Shown: in pieces, positions 1-9,256 of the stretch
Layout: each line of letters starts with the position of its first letter
How positions within the stretch are numbered: position 1 is the stretch's first letter
NCBI GenBank assembly: GCA_016946835.1
Contig: JACVTC010000060.1
Coordinates: forward strand, 52,501-82,500
Length of the DNA stretch: 30,000 bases
Source of the DNA: Neocallimastix lanati (nom. inval.)
Lineage: Eukaryota > Neocallimastigomycota > Neocallimastigomycetes > Neocallimastigales > Neocallimastigaceae
Reading direction: 5' to 3'
Position numbers and translations under genes: made by a program
The notes under the pieces: generated by a model
What the model saw: only the letters and a program-made list of their open reading frames with translations
What the model was told of the DNA's origin: nothing
The model's database searches: none

Positions 1-129
1 ACATATCTTTTGGATCTATTCCCTAAATTTCGATCTGAATTTATGAAGGCCTTAAAACTTACCCCCTAAAAAAAAAAAATACAGTTACTAATGTCATGAC
101 AATAAATTAGCAAGAATAAAAAAATTATT

Positions 130-480
130 AAAGTGAATGGATTTGTCGAGAATAAATCATGTGAAATATTTTTTTAGATTCTTGTGCTAGCCTTAATGCT
201 ATAACAAGATCCACATTAAATAAAATAAAAAAATTAACAAACCTGCTATTGGGACCATCTCGGAAACAATTTTTTTTACAAGCATATTCTAATTCCACTA
301 TTGCTAGTGAAGTAGTTGAATTAAAAATTTCCATTAGGTGTAAAAATGTTCGTTGAATATTTCAAGGGTTATTGAAAAAGATGATAATTTTTGATGTTCT
401 TAATAGGTTGTCGATTCTCTTTAAGAAAAATAGATTTGATATCAATTTAGTTAAAAGATAAAATTATTTTTATATTGATG
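130..480 (+). pseudogene. Retropepsin-like aspartic protease relic
   Basis: From 130 the plus frame reads a strand, then the active-site-like FLDSCASLNAIT (about 172-207), then about 45 further residues to 345. The DSC triplet stands where retropepsins usually have D-S/T-G. After a frame change near 350-400, a stretch resembling the second half of the domain follows (ending in a V-L-I-G-like segment). This is the usual position of the protease, upstream of RT in a Ty3/Gypsy polyprotein. The minus-strand open frame over 128-334 is only a shadow of it. Confidence 0.72.
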
Positions 481-749
481 AAAAAATAATAATTCTACTG
501 AATTAGCTGATCTATACTATGATATTGACTCACCTATTCCGAATCCAGAAGATCATGCTCAAGAAGAGCCTATTGAACAGAACCCTATATTGATAACAGT
601 AACTGTTGTAAATGACGAAAATAACGATGCAAATGATTCTGATACAATTAAACAAAATATAATTGATGAAATTATACAAACTATACCTGAAAATTTCAAA
701 AAAAAAAAAAAATAGTGAATGAATTATTTTATAAAAATTTTGATATTTA

Positions 750-1740
750 TAGCAATAAAAACAGATGATCCTGGTAAATCGAAATTTCTCCCTCATAGGA
801 TCGAACTAGTGCCAGGTGCCCAACCAATAAAACAAAAAAATCATATAGAATACCTAAATCTTTCACATAGATGTATTAAAACAAGAATTAATAATATTAA
901 TTAAAAAAAAAAAAACCTTATTGAACCTTCTTTCTCGTCATGGTCTTCACCGGTGGTACTTGTTCCAAAAAAAAAAAAAAAAAAAAAAAAAATGGTAAAC
1001 AAATGGCGATTGTGTGTGGACTATTGCAAATTGAATAATGTTACTATTAAAGGATGCTTATGCCCTACCATTAATCGATGATATCTTTAATTACATTGGC
1101 AATAATTCCCCAAATATTTAATCTACTGTTGATTTTGTTTTCTGGGTATCATCAAATACCCATGGCTGAAGAAGATCAAGATAAAAACAGCCTTTAACCA
1201 GTATGTTTGGAAATTATAACTTCAGAGTCATGCCATTTGGATTATGAAATGCTCCGGCTTCATTTAAACGTGAAATAAACAGAATATTTTTTTTTTTTGG
1301 ACTTAATTGGTGTTTGCGTTTTTATTTATATTGATGATATTATTGTATTTTCAAAAAAAAAAACATTAGAAGATCATAATAGTGATTTGGGTAAAGTTTT
1401 TAAAAATTTTTTAAATGATAATGAATTTAAAAATAAATATTGAGAAATGTACCTTTTTTTCAAAAATAAAGTCACGTCACTCTCCTTGGTCACCTTCTTT
1501 CTACCGAAGGTTATTTCTCCCATTCCTGAGAAGGTCAAAGGTTATTATAAACTGGCTGGATTCCTCCTAAAGACAAAAACTCAATTGCGAATCCTTCCCT
1601 TGGCGCTATTGGTTATTACGGAAAGTTTATTTACAACTTTGCACAAATTGCATATCCATTGTTCCAATGACTTAAAAGAAAGATGTTCCTTTTTATTTGG
1701 TCCTGAGGACTGCAACAGTCGCTTTTCGAAGAACTGAAAA
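750..1740 (+). pseudogene. Ty3/Gypsy reverse transcriptase relic
   Basis: Recognisable RT blocks occur in order. An IELVPGAQPI-like leader lies at about 800-835. IEPSFSSWSSPVVLVPKK lies at about 920-975, in part after a frame change. A VTIKDAYPLP/IDDIF-like stretch lies at about 1038-1095. VMPFG lies near 1228-1245. The polymerase active site FIYIDDIIVFS lies at 1321-1353, with both aspartates of YIDD intact. The thumb and connection region continues to about 1740 and ends in a WSEDCNSRF-like segment before RNase H. Frameshifts interrupt it repeatedly: a run of 26 A at 967-992 in the PKK-NG position, 12 T at 1287-1298, and extra A at about 1352-1361. The short plus-strand open frames at 719-904 and 1447-1737 are surviving pieces of this gene, not separate genes. 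Confidence 0.9.
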
Positions 1741-2190
1741 AATAAATTAGTTAAGTGCCCCTATCTTAACACCTTCCTGACTATAAGAAACCATTTTATT
1801 ATTCACACGGACGACTCAAGGATAGGGCTTAGGTGGTGTTTTTACTTTCAAGTTAAAGATAATATAGAGGTTCCAATCTATTTTTGAAAGTAGATCCCTT
1901 TTCCCTTTTCGGAAAATAACCACAGTGTTACTGACTTGGAAGGAAAGCCTGTGTTCCACTGTGTAAGGAAGTTCAAAGTGTTTTTCTCACCGGTAGCCCT
2001 TTTGTAACGACCCTATAATACTGATCAAAAGCCCCTAGTCAGTATTTTTTTTTTTTGCTAACAAAGAACCTCTTACTAGCCGCCATCTTAAATGGGTAAA
2101 CTGACTTCTGTTACCCATTTATCTTCATTGTAATAAATTTCTTGCTGAATTCCACAAGAAGTATCCAAGTAAAACCAAAACCTAAGACGT
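1741..2190 (+). pseudogene. RNase H domain relic of the pol gene
   Basis: The frame starting near 1798 reads IHTDDSRIGL, matching the first catalytic block of retrotransposon RNase H (TDAS-x-x-G-x-G), followed by a VPIYF segment and a stop at about 1887. Further on, after frame changes, come a NHSVTDLEGKPVFHCVRKF-like stretch (about 1918-1975), a TDQKPLVSIF segment (about 2020-2050) and an NKEPLTSRHLKW segment (about 2060-2095). These are the later RNase H blocks in correct order. Similarity ends near 2185. No zinc-binding HHCC or integrase core is visible downstream, so the element is truncated or diverged there. Confidence 0.8.
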
Positions 2191-3758
2191 CTGGAATCCG
2201 TCTTTAAGAGAGAGAGTTATAACAGAATCAATAATTACAATTATTTTATTATTTGTTAAAAAATTTTTTCGTGGTAAGATTATTGTTTAAAAATTTAAAT
2301 AGGTAAAAAGATTTTAGTTAAAATCTTATTGGGTGGTAGGTTAGATTCTAGCTAAATATTTCCTAGTTTGGGTTAAATTGGTCAGGTCAAGATGTTTCTT
2401 TATTAATTATAACAATTTAATTAAATTTAAATAATAAATAACACACACAGAGTTTTATAATTAAGAATTCAATCTTTAAGATTTATATTTTAGTAGAACT
2501 TTATTTAAAATATATTTTAATAATAAATTTTACTAAGATTAATATAAAAATTATTTATTGTTATAATTAATTCATTAACTTTATGTTAATTGGTTAATAA
2601 GGTTAAATGTTAATTAGTTAATAATCTTACAAGGAATTCAAAATATGGAATTTCAAATCCTTTTTATACTAAACTAAAATAATAATTAACAATATAATTA
2701 AATAATGCATTTTAATCTTAATATATTCATTACATGTATTATAAACTATATAAAATATAATAATAAAATAATATGGATAAGAATCTTTTAATACAATAAC
2801 TCTATAAATAAAATATTATTAGACTATTACTAATAACTAATTCTGTATTTTTAATTAATAATATTTGTTCATAAAAAAAAATTAATAATATAATTTCCAA
2901 GTTAAGAGATTTTATCTAATATAAATTTCTAATTAATAATCTAGGGTCTTAATTAAATAATTAAATTGTTTTTTAGATATTTAAAATATCTTTAAAGTCC
3001 AATATCTCATCATCTAGTTGTCCAATAAGGTTTGATTTTAATATATGTTGTAGTTCTCGTCCGTAGCTTTCTAATGAATATAATTTTAACTGGAATAATC
3101 AATATCATATTTCCATTATTTGTTGAGTTGTCGTTGTTTTTTCTTCAAGTTATTTTTATTAAATCCTTAAGGGTTAAATTAAATTAAATTAAATGATCTT
3201 TAATAAATAATTCCAATCCCTTTGTTTTCTGATTATTTTAATGTTTCTAATATTTATTTTTTATAATTAAAATGGAATTAAAATAATTTTTTGTCAATAA
3301 CTAAATTAAATTTCAATTGATCTAATAGTGAATTTTAATCTCAAATCCACTAATATTCGTGACATTATTGTTAAGATTTTGATATATTTTATGTTTTAAA
3401 TTTTAAATAAAATAATATGTTTTATTAAAATTTTACAAAGTCAATATGTCTATATAGTAATATGCTATATAGATAATAATAATAAATTATTTAAATGGTT
3501 TAGTTTAATAAAAATTTATTTATAATAAACTTTAATAATTAAAATTATTTAATTATTTTTATTTATATAATAATTTCTCTTTATTTAATAATTAAATATC
3601 TATAAACTATTATTATTAAGGTAATTTTACAATAACCTTACAAAGAGCATAAAAGATAGGTTTTTACATCTTTCTTTTATACTTTGTTAAGTTACATAAT
3701 AATAATAATATTTAATTATAAGATATTAATAATATACTAATTGTAACGAAACTCATAA
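2191..3758. other. AT-rich stretch without a gene
   Basis: No reading frame of useful length and no recognisable domain is present on either strand. The sequence is dominated by TAAT/TTAA words. Somewhat higher-complexity islands at about 2330-2400 and 2990-3150 do not translate into anything I recognise. It may be the eroded 3' part of the neighbouring retrotransposon (integrase, LTR), but nothing in the sequence shows this. Confidence 0.6.
3641..3686. repeat. Imperfect inverted repeat (possible hairpin)
   Basis: CAAAG ... ATAAAAG ... AGAT on the left is mirrored by ATCT ... CTTTTAT ... CTTTG on the right around a T-rich loop, with small bulges. Function unknown. Such repeats arise by chance in AT-rich DNA, although this one includes the rarer CAAAG/CTTTG ends. 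Confidence 0.4.
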
Positions 3759-4264
3759 TGATACGGTACCACCACCATAAATTCCATAATTTAGTGAAAT
3801 TTAGGTTAGTGAAATCTTATTGGTTAATAATAATTTAATAATATTATATATAGTTAGTAAATAATAATAGTTTAAAGAATGGTTCTTTTTTTTTTTTAAT
3901 ATTAATTTAGTTTTATTAATAATTTAACCTATACACATGTTTATTAGTATAGTTTAGTGTAGTTTTATATTTAGTTTACATTAATAACATAAGAGATTTT
4001 AGTAATTAATTATATTTTATTGAATGATTTAATTATACTTTAACTAGTTAACAAATATTTATATTGATGATGTATTTTTTATGGATGAATGATAATAAAT
4101 AAATAAAATAAATAAACTAAATATTAAAGAGTGAATATTATTATTGTGTGTATATTATTCTATATAATATTAAAATATATTATTTTGTCAATAATTCACT
4201 TCTGACAACGTCCAAACAAATAAAATTATTTAGATACACCTTTAAATATAAAAGATACGTATCA
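3759..4264 (+). repeat. 5' long terminal repeat of a second LTR retrotransposon
   Basis: The segment begins TGATACG (3759-3765) and ends CGTATCA (4258-4264), a perfect 7-bp terminal inverted repeat with the canonical TG...CA ends. Four bases after its end comes a tRNA primer-binding site, and a gag relic follows about 90 bp later. The 506-bp length is ordinary for a Ty3/Gypsy LTR. The matching 3' LTR is not in the window, so the 5' boundary rests on the inverted repeat alone. Another TGTAACG at 3742 is a less symmetrical alternative start. Confidence 0.75.
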
Positions 4265-4268
4265 AAAT

Positions 4269-4286
4269 TGGTGGAGAATCCGGGAG
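4269..4286 (+). promoter_or_regulatory. tRNA primer-binding site (minus-strand priming)
   Basis: TGGTGGAGAATCCGGGAG follows the LTR end after a 4-base gap. Its complement ends ...CCCGG-ATTCTCC-A-CCA, which parses exactly as a tRNA 3' end: T-stem half CCCGG (starting with the invariant C61), a 7-nt acceptor strand, discriminator A and CCA. It predicts a primer tRNA whose acceptor begins GGAGAAT. This is one of very few GC-rich stretches in the area. Confidence 0.85.
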
Positions 4287-4377
4287 CTGTCAGAAGCAAA
4301 ATAATATGAAAATAATAAAATAATAAAAAAAACCAATGTGTAAATAAACAATAAAATATTTATAATAATAAAAAAAA

Positions 4378-5440
4378 ATGAATATACAACAAGTGATAAA
4401 TAAACTACCCATATTAGAACAATATGGAGTAGATATAAATGGATAGCTTAAATGATTTCAATAGAATAATGGAATTATATGATAAAAATAAGTCTGAAAG
4501 AAAATTTACTTTCTTAAAAGAAGGTGTGGAATTTGAATTAAGAGAGGAACTTATATTATTAAAAGAGAAAAATAATGTTATTCCTTAGCAAGAAGAAATA
4601 AAATATGTAATTGAAAATTATCTAAAAAATAACGGCAAGCGATTAAATATTGGAATTTTATAAATATGAGAATAAATAATAAAGAGACTTTAGTAGTTAG
4701 TTTTAACAATAAAATATAATCGCCTATTTGATGACATGGGAGAAGACCACAAAACTTTAATTACTGTTCGTAACTACATAAATTAAATGAAATCTAGAAG
4801 TTACCTTTACCTTAGAATAAAAGATAAGAACTGTAAAACTATTAAAGAAGCTATGGAAACTGTAGAGCAAGCATGAAAGAATTGAGAAACAATTAAGAAT
4901 GGTCAATAATATTGAATATAATGGTAACTATTAAAGTAATAATTAAATTTTTCATAATTATAATTTAGGGATTGAAATAAAACAAAATGAATAAGTCTTT
5001 TGTTTTAGATGTTATGAATTAGGCCATAAGTCTAGTGAATGTCACCATAGTTTTAGAGAATTAGCAATAATGGAAGAAAATGGAATATAATAGAAAAAAA
5101 CAAAGGAAATAAAAACAGGAATTTTAAAAATAATAAAAGGAATTTTAAAAGCAAAAAAATAATCAATTGTATTAATAATAAAGAAAATAATAATAATAAT
5201 TATAGTAGTAATGTTGTAAATAAATTGGGTAAAGATAATTATAATATCCATGATAATGAAAATAAAAATAATTTGTATAATGAAAGAAATGCTTGTAGCA
5301 ATTAAAATTTTAAATTTAATAATTGTTATAAAAATAATTTATTTGGTAAAAATTATAATTATCCGAATAAACGTATTATTTATAATAAAAGAGAAAATAA
5401 ACAAAGTAATAAAAATATTAATTATTATTTTATTTTATTT
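4378..5440 (+). pseudogene. Broken gag gene of the second LTR retrotransposon (capsid and CCHC zinc knuckle)
   Basis: The plus strand opens with ATG at 4378 and reads 21 codons to GG. A TAG at 4444-4446 then stands where a tryptophan is expected in a Gag GWL-like block, followed by a one-base shift. In other frames the helical retrotransposon capsid continues (ELYDKN, RKFTFLKEGVEFELREEL, about 4470-4560). A SRSYLYLRIKDKNCKTIKEA-like stretch lies at about 4795-4855. An intact zinc knuckle CFRCYELGHKSSEC (C-x2-C-x4-H-x4-C) lies at 5001-5042. After the knuckle comes a lysine- and asparagine-rich tail up to about 5430. The reading then runs into a minisatellite, and no protease, RT or integrase of this copy follows. 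This element is distinct from the pol relic at the window start and lies in the same orientation. The short minus frame 5042-5251 is a shadow. Confidence 0.82.
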
Positions 5441-5444
5441 TATT

Positions 5445-6180
5445 CAATCTGTACTTTATATTCATATTTATTTTATTTTATTCAATCTGTACTTTATATT
5501 CATATTTATTTTATTTTATTCAATCTGTACTTTATATTCATATTTATTTTATTTTATTCAATCTGTACTTTATATTCATATTTATTTTATTTTATTCAAT
5601 CTGTACTTTATATTCATATTTATTTTATTTTATTCAATCTGTACTTTATATTCATATTTATTTTATTTTATTTTATTCAATCTGTACTTTATATTCATAT
5701 TTATTTTATTTTATTTTATTCAATCTGAACTTTATATTCATATTTATTTTATTTTATTTTATTCAATCTGTACTTTATATTCCTATTTATTTTATTTTAT
5801 TTTATTTTATTCAATCTGTACTTTATATACATATTTATTTTATTTTATTTTATTCAATCTGTACTTTATATTCATATTTATTTTATTTTATTTTATTCAA
5901 TCTGTACTTTATATTCATATTTATTTTATTTTATTTTATTCAATCTGTACTTTATATTCATATTTATTTTATTTTATTCAATCTGTACTTTATATTCATA
6001 TTTATTTTATTTTATTCAATCTGTACTTTATATTCATATTTATTTTATTTTATTCAATCTGTACTTTATATTCATATTTATTTTATTTTATTCAATCTGT
6101 ACTTTATATTCATATTCATATTTATTTTATTTTATTTTATTCAATCTGTATTTATATGGTTGCATTCTTTATTTATTTAT
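5445..6180 (+). repeat. AT-rich minisatellite, 18 copies of a 38/43/48-bp unit
   Basis: The word CAATCTGTAC or a close variant recurs 18 times, starting at 5445, 5483, 5521, 5559, 5597, 5635, 5678, 5721, 5764, 5812, 5855, 5898, 5941, 5979, 6017, 6055, 6093 and 6142. Spacing is 38, 43 or 48 bp, differing only in the number of TTTTA pentamers, apart from a last step of 49 bp that includes a duplicated CATATT. All three plus-strand frames of the unit lack stop codons. The 317-codon open frame over 5250-6203 is therefore a by-product and not a gene. The array sits at the end of the gag tail and has cut or replaced the rest of that element. Confidence 0.95.
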
Positions 6181-6589
6181 TTATTTATTTATTTTACAAA
6201 TAATTGAAAAACTGATTTTTCAAAATTAATATTACGAATAATATTGGATAATTAATATAATTATTTTAATTATATAATTAAATAATATTTAAAAAAAATA
6301 TAGAAATGGAAGAAAATCTAAATATTAATATAAATGAGTCTAACAAAAGAAAAAAGCAATATTTTATATGCTTCTTATTCTTTATTTCTTAATATTGCAA
6401 AAGAAGTAGTGTAAAAACTATCTAATCCTTTAGTATAAATTCTTGTAATAAATATTTGTTAACTAAATTTAGGGGCAATAAAATATATAAAATATATACC
6501 ATCAAGAAATATATCATCATTATATTTCCTAAATAATTTTATTTGAAAAGGGGATTAAAAAAAAATTATTAAATTAGAATTTTTTGAAT
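6181..6589. other. Spacer between minisatellite and MULE relic, no gene
   Basis: A run of TTTA repeats to about 6196 is followed by AT-rich sequence with stops in all frames. A stretch near 6465-6500 could be the eroded N-terminal part of the following transposase, but it is too short to claim. Confidence 0.5.
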
Positions 6590-7735
6590 TTCATAAAATT
6601 TTCACCTCGATTTGTTTTATAATATTCAAATTCTTTAGGAATTTTAGCAAATGTTGTTACATTGGATGGTAGTTTTTTTTAATTAAATTTCTTGATATTT
6701 GGGATTTAATTGAATTATATTCTGGATATATAATAAACCCCATTTATTTAGAAATTTTATTGTATAGGGGTTTTTATTTTTATACCAAAAGGAATTGAAT
6801 ATTTTTAAATTCTATCTTTAATTTTATTTTTCATTATAGATTGAGATACAGCGTATTCCATTTCAAGATGATTATCTAAACTATCATATTTTAAGATTTC
6901 TTTCTTATCATTTAAAATAATAAAAGATTTATATTTATTTATTTTTTATATTCGGTACATTTATAAACTTTGGAATTATCTTTTCTTATCTATGAAAAAT
7001 TAAATTTATATTTTTTTATTAATAATAGTTTATAATTGAACCAAAAAAAATTTTGAATTGTGATTTTGAAAGGGACATATCTAAAACAGCAAAAAACAAT
7101 ATTTCCTAATACAAATATTAAATATTGTATTTTGCATTATAAAAAATCACTAGAAATTAAAAAAAAAAAATTAAATAGGCTATAATAAAGTAAAAAAATG
7201 ATAGTAATATATTTATATTTATTATAAATCTATTTTAAAATTACCATTGATAAATCCTGTATACATTATACCTATTTGATATTTATGTTATAATTAAAAT
7301 TAAATCCATTAAAAATAATTGTTGTCAATTTTTAAAGTTTTTAGAATATTTTTTATAAAACATATTTAGTTGGTTATGATTTGAAAATTTGTAATTATTA
7401 TAATAATATAGAACCTATAACAAACAATGCCTCAGAATCACTCAATAATTATTTAAATAATTTAGTTCCAACAAAGCCATTTTATTATGAATTAATAGAT
7501 AAATTAAATAAACTTGAACATTTATCATATTATGATTATCAAAGAAAAATAAGAGGAATTTGGAAAATAAAAAAAAAAAAAAAAGAGCAATAAATAAAGC
7601 TAATGAAATCACTGTCTTAATTGAACGCTACAAAAAATATTGAAACCGAGTTAATTAATGCTAAATGTTGATAGAAATAATACTACTGATTTGTGGTTTG
7701 ATTGTTAAACTGATTTAAATAATATAATATAAATA
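6590..7735 (+). pseudogene. Decayed MULE-type transposase
   Basis: Pieces of a Mutator-like transposase occur in order on the plus strand, in different frames. NVVTLDGSF (about 6650-6676) is the first catalytic D-G-T/S-F block, with its Asp at 6665-6667. NCDFERDI (about 7056-7079) is the second-Asp C-D-F-E block, with its Asp at 7062-7064. IKYCILHYKKSLEI-like sequence follows at about 7115-7157. The C-terminal TNNASESLNNYL block lies at 7420-7455, and a LIDKLNKLEHLSYYDYQRK stretch runs to about 7550. After an A run at 7567-7584 that breaks the frame, an EITVLIERYK/ELINA/DLWFD-like tail runs to about 7735. The longest uninterrupted part (7381-7593, beginning with TTG) is only the C-terminal fragment. 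Stops and shifts throughout mean it is not functional. I see no terminal inverted repeats. Confidence 0.72.
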
Positions 7736-8164
7736 TTACCTTATAATAAATAACTAAGAAATGAGGAATGACCAAACGAAATCATCAGAATTCTGTCATT
7801 AAAAAATTTAATTTATAAAGCTTATTAAATTTATACAATTTAAATAAATATTCAAATACAATGTATAATTAATAGTTTTATCATTATAATTATTATTTTT
7901 TTTAGTAATTTTTAAATAAAAGAATCATTATTAATAAAATTTATATTTTTAATAGCATTTATTATTTTAATAACATTTATATTTTTATATAATTCTTTTA
8001 TTAATAGCATTTAAAATAAAAGAATTAAAATCATAAAATCTAACCATTATATGATTTATTTAATTATTCACTTAATAATTAATTTAAAAATTGAAATAAC
8101 AAAATAATACAATAAAATAATATTATGTAGCACAAAATAACTAAAGACACATATTTATCTACAT

Positions 8165-8218
8165 CACGTGAAAATTGGCGTAATGCACCGGGGAGAGCGC
8201 GTTTCGGAACCGCACGTG
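8165..8218. promoter_or_regulatory. GC-rich island bounded by two CACGTG palindromes
   Basis: The 54 bp begin and end with CACGTG (8165-8170 and 8213-8218). About 59% of the bases are G or C, in surroundings that are almost entirely A and T. An imperfect hairpin (GCG-x-TT, loop CCG, AA-x-CGC on the minus strand) lies inside at about 8200-8214. CACGTG is the E-box bound by bHLH factors, so an upstream activating or nucleosome-positioning site is possible. The next gene start is 1 kb away and the assignment is an inference. Confidence 0.4.
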
Positions 8219-8356
8219 AATAGATATAAGCCACATGCTTTTTGAGATGGCGTATTATATTTAATTTATTTTATATAAATAAATAATTAAATAATAATTA
8301 AATAAATATTTTATTTTATAATAATTTTATAATTTAATATATATAATATATTTGAT

Positions 8357-8460
8357 AATAAAAAATAAAAAAAATAAAAAAATAAAAAAATAAAAAAAAT
8401 AAAAAAATAAAAAAATAAAAAAGATTAAAAAAATAAAATACAAAAAAAAATAAAATAAAA
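8357..8460. repeat. A-rich simple repeat, T-punctuated (A5-8 T)n
   Basis: The stretch consists almost wholly of runs of five to eight A separated by single T, with two interruptions (GATT and a C). Confidence 0.9.
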
Positions 8461-8866
8461 TATTTTCATATTTATTTATATTTATTACTGTAGTTTTTTA
8501 TTATATTATTAATGTGATATTCTTTGTGCTGTCGCTGATTTAATGAAGTGTATTTTTAAGTTATTAATGATTTTTATTTAATATTTTATTATTATTTTAT
8601 CATTGACAATAACTAATTTCAACTAAAAGAAAAACAAAAAAAACAAAAACAAAGAATAAACATTAATATGAATTATATTGAAAAGTATATAATTATATCT
8701 ACTTATAAATAAATATAATAAATAAGAATATTATAATATTTTAATATGAATACTATATCAATAATATAAACTATTATATTAATTATATAAACTTAATAAT
8801 TATAAACTTTAATAATAATTTAAAATAAAAAGTATAATTTAATATTTATGAAATATACATCAGAAA

Positions 8867-8984
8867 TATAAATAATAATATAAATTATTATAAATAATAA
8901 TATAAATTATTATAAATAATAATATAAAATATAAATAATAAATATAAAATATAAATAATAAATATAAATTATTATAAATAATAA
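8867..8984. repeat. Short AT-only minisatellite, unit about 20-23 bp
   Basis: ATAAATAATAATATAAATTATT and shortened variants repeat about five times head to tail. There is no coding content. Confidence 0.85.
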
Positions 8985-9213
8985 GATATAAATTTGGAAT
9001 ATCTGAATAGATAAATATTCAAAATATTCCAAAATATGTTTTGCTTACACCTATTTGGTTTATATCATTATTTATCATAAAATAACTAAAAAAAAGTTTT
9101 AATATTTCACACCTCAGTACTTTTTTTTTTTCTTTTATAATTATTCACACAATATATTTATTAGCAAAAATTTGTATTTTTTTATTTTTTTTTAAATAAT
9201 GTATAATAATTTG

Positions 9214-9220
9214 TATAAAA
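9214..9220 (+). promoter_or_regulatory. TATA-like element upstream of the Rpn-like gene
   Basis: TATAAAA lies 37-43 bp before the ATG at 9257, after long T tracts. Position and sequence fit a core promoter, but such words are frequent in this DNA. Confidence 0.3.
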
Positions 9221-9256
9221 GTGATTTCCTTTTATCAAAAAATAAAAAAAAAAAAA

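Larger units (their letters stand above)
1..2190 (+). mobile_element. Decayed Ty3/Gypsy-type LTR retrotransposon, pol region
   Basis: Translating the plus strand in shifting frames gives, in the right order, an aspartic protease (about 130-480), an acidic linker (about 500-715), a reverse transcriptase (about 750-1740) and an RNase H domain (about 1760-2185). That order, with RNase H directly after RT and no integrase before RT, is the Ty3/Gypsy arrangement. No single frame covers more than about 100 codons, so the element is dead. No gag, integrase, polypurine tract or LTR that I can tie to this copy is present: the 5' end lies outside the window and similarity fades near 2190. Many breaks coincide with lengthened A or T runs. 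Bases 1-120 may be the tail of gag or protease leader, but I cannot show it. Confidence 0.88.
7736..9256. other. AT-rich intergenic region upstream of the Rpn-like gene
   Basis: No coding potential is visible. The region holds a 54-bp GC-rich island (8165-8218), an A-rich simple repeat (8357-8460), a short ATA-type minisatellite (8867-8984) and T-rich tracts just before the next gene (about 9119-9195). Confidence 0.6.

Noticed and set aside
128-334. Minus-strand 68-codon open frame
   Set aside because: It lies antisense to the recognisable protease relic and has no domain of its own.
530-796. Minus-strand 88-codon Phe/Tyr-rich open frame
   Set aside because: It is antisense to the linker and RT leader of the pol relic, and its composition simply reflects A-rich DNA on the other strand.
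2001-2020. TGTAACGACCC as a possible LTR start
   Set aside because: It lies inside the RNase H coding relic (the segment before TDQKPL) and has no matching CA end or primer site.
5250-6203. 317-codon open frame with repeated Phe/Tyr/Ile-rich peptide
   Set aside because: It is the translation of the minisatellite, whose units lack stops in all three forward frames. Its first 60 codons overlap the Gag tail in the wrong frame.
8161-8222. Point-centromere-like motifs: ATCACGTG (CDEI-like) and TTTCGGAA (complement of the CDEIII core)
   Set aside because: Such centromeres are known only from budding yeasts. The spacing is about 30 bp where about 80 bp of AT-rich CDEII is needed, and the rest of the CDEIII consensus is missing.
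9221-9256. Extra 12 N-terminal residues of the Rpn-like protein
   Set aside because: The upstream extension begins with GTG. The first ATG is at 9257, and family similarity begins after it.
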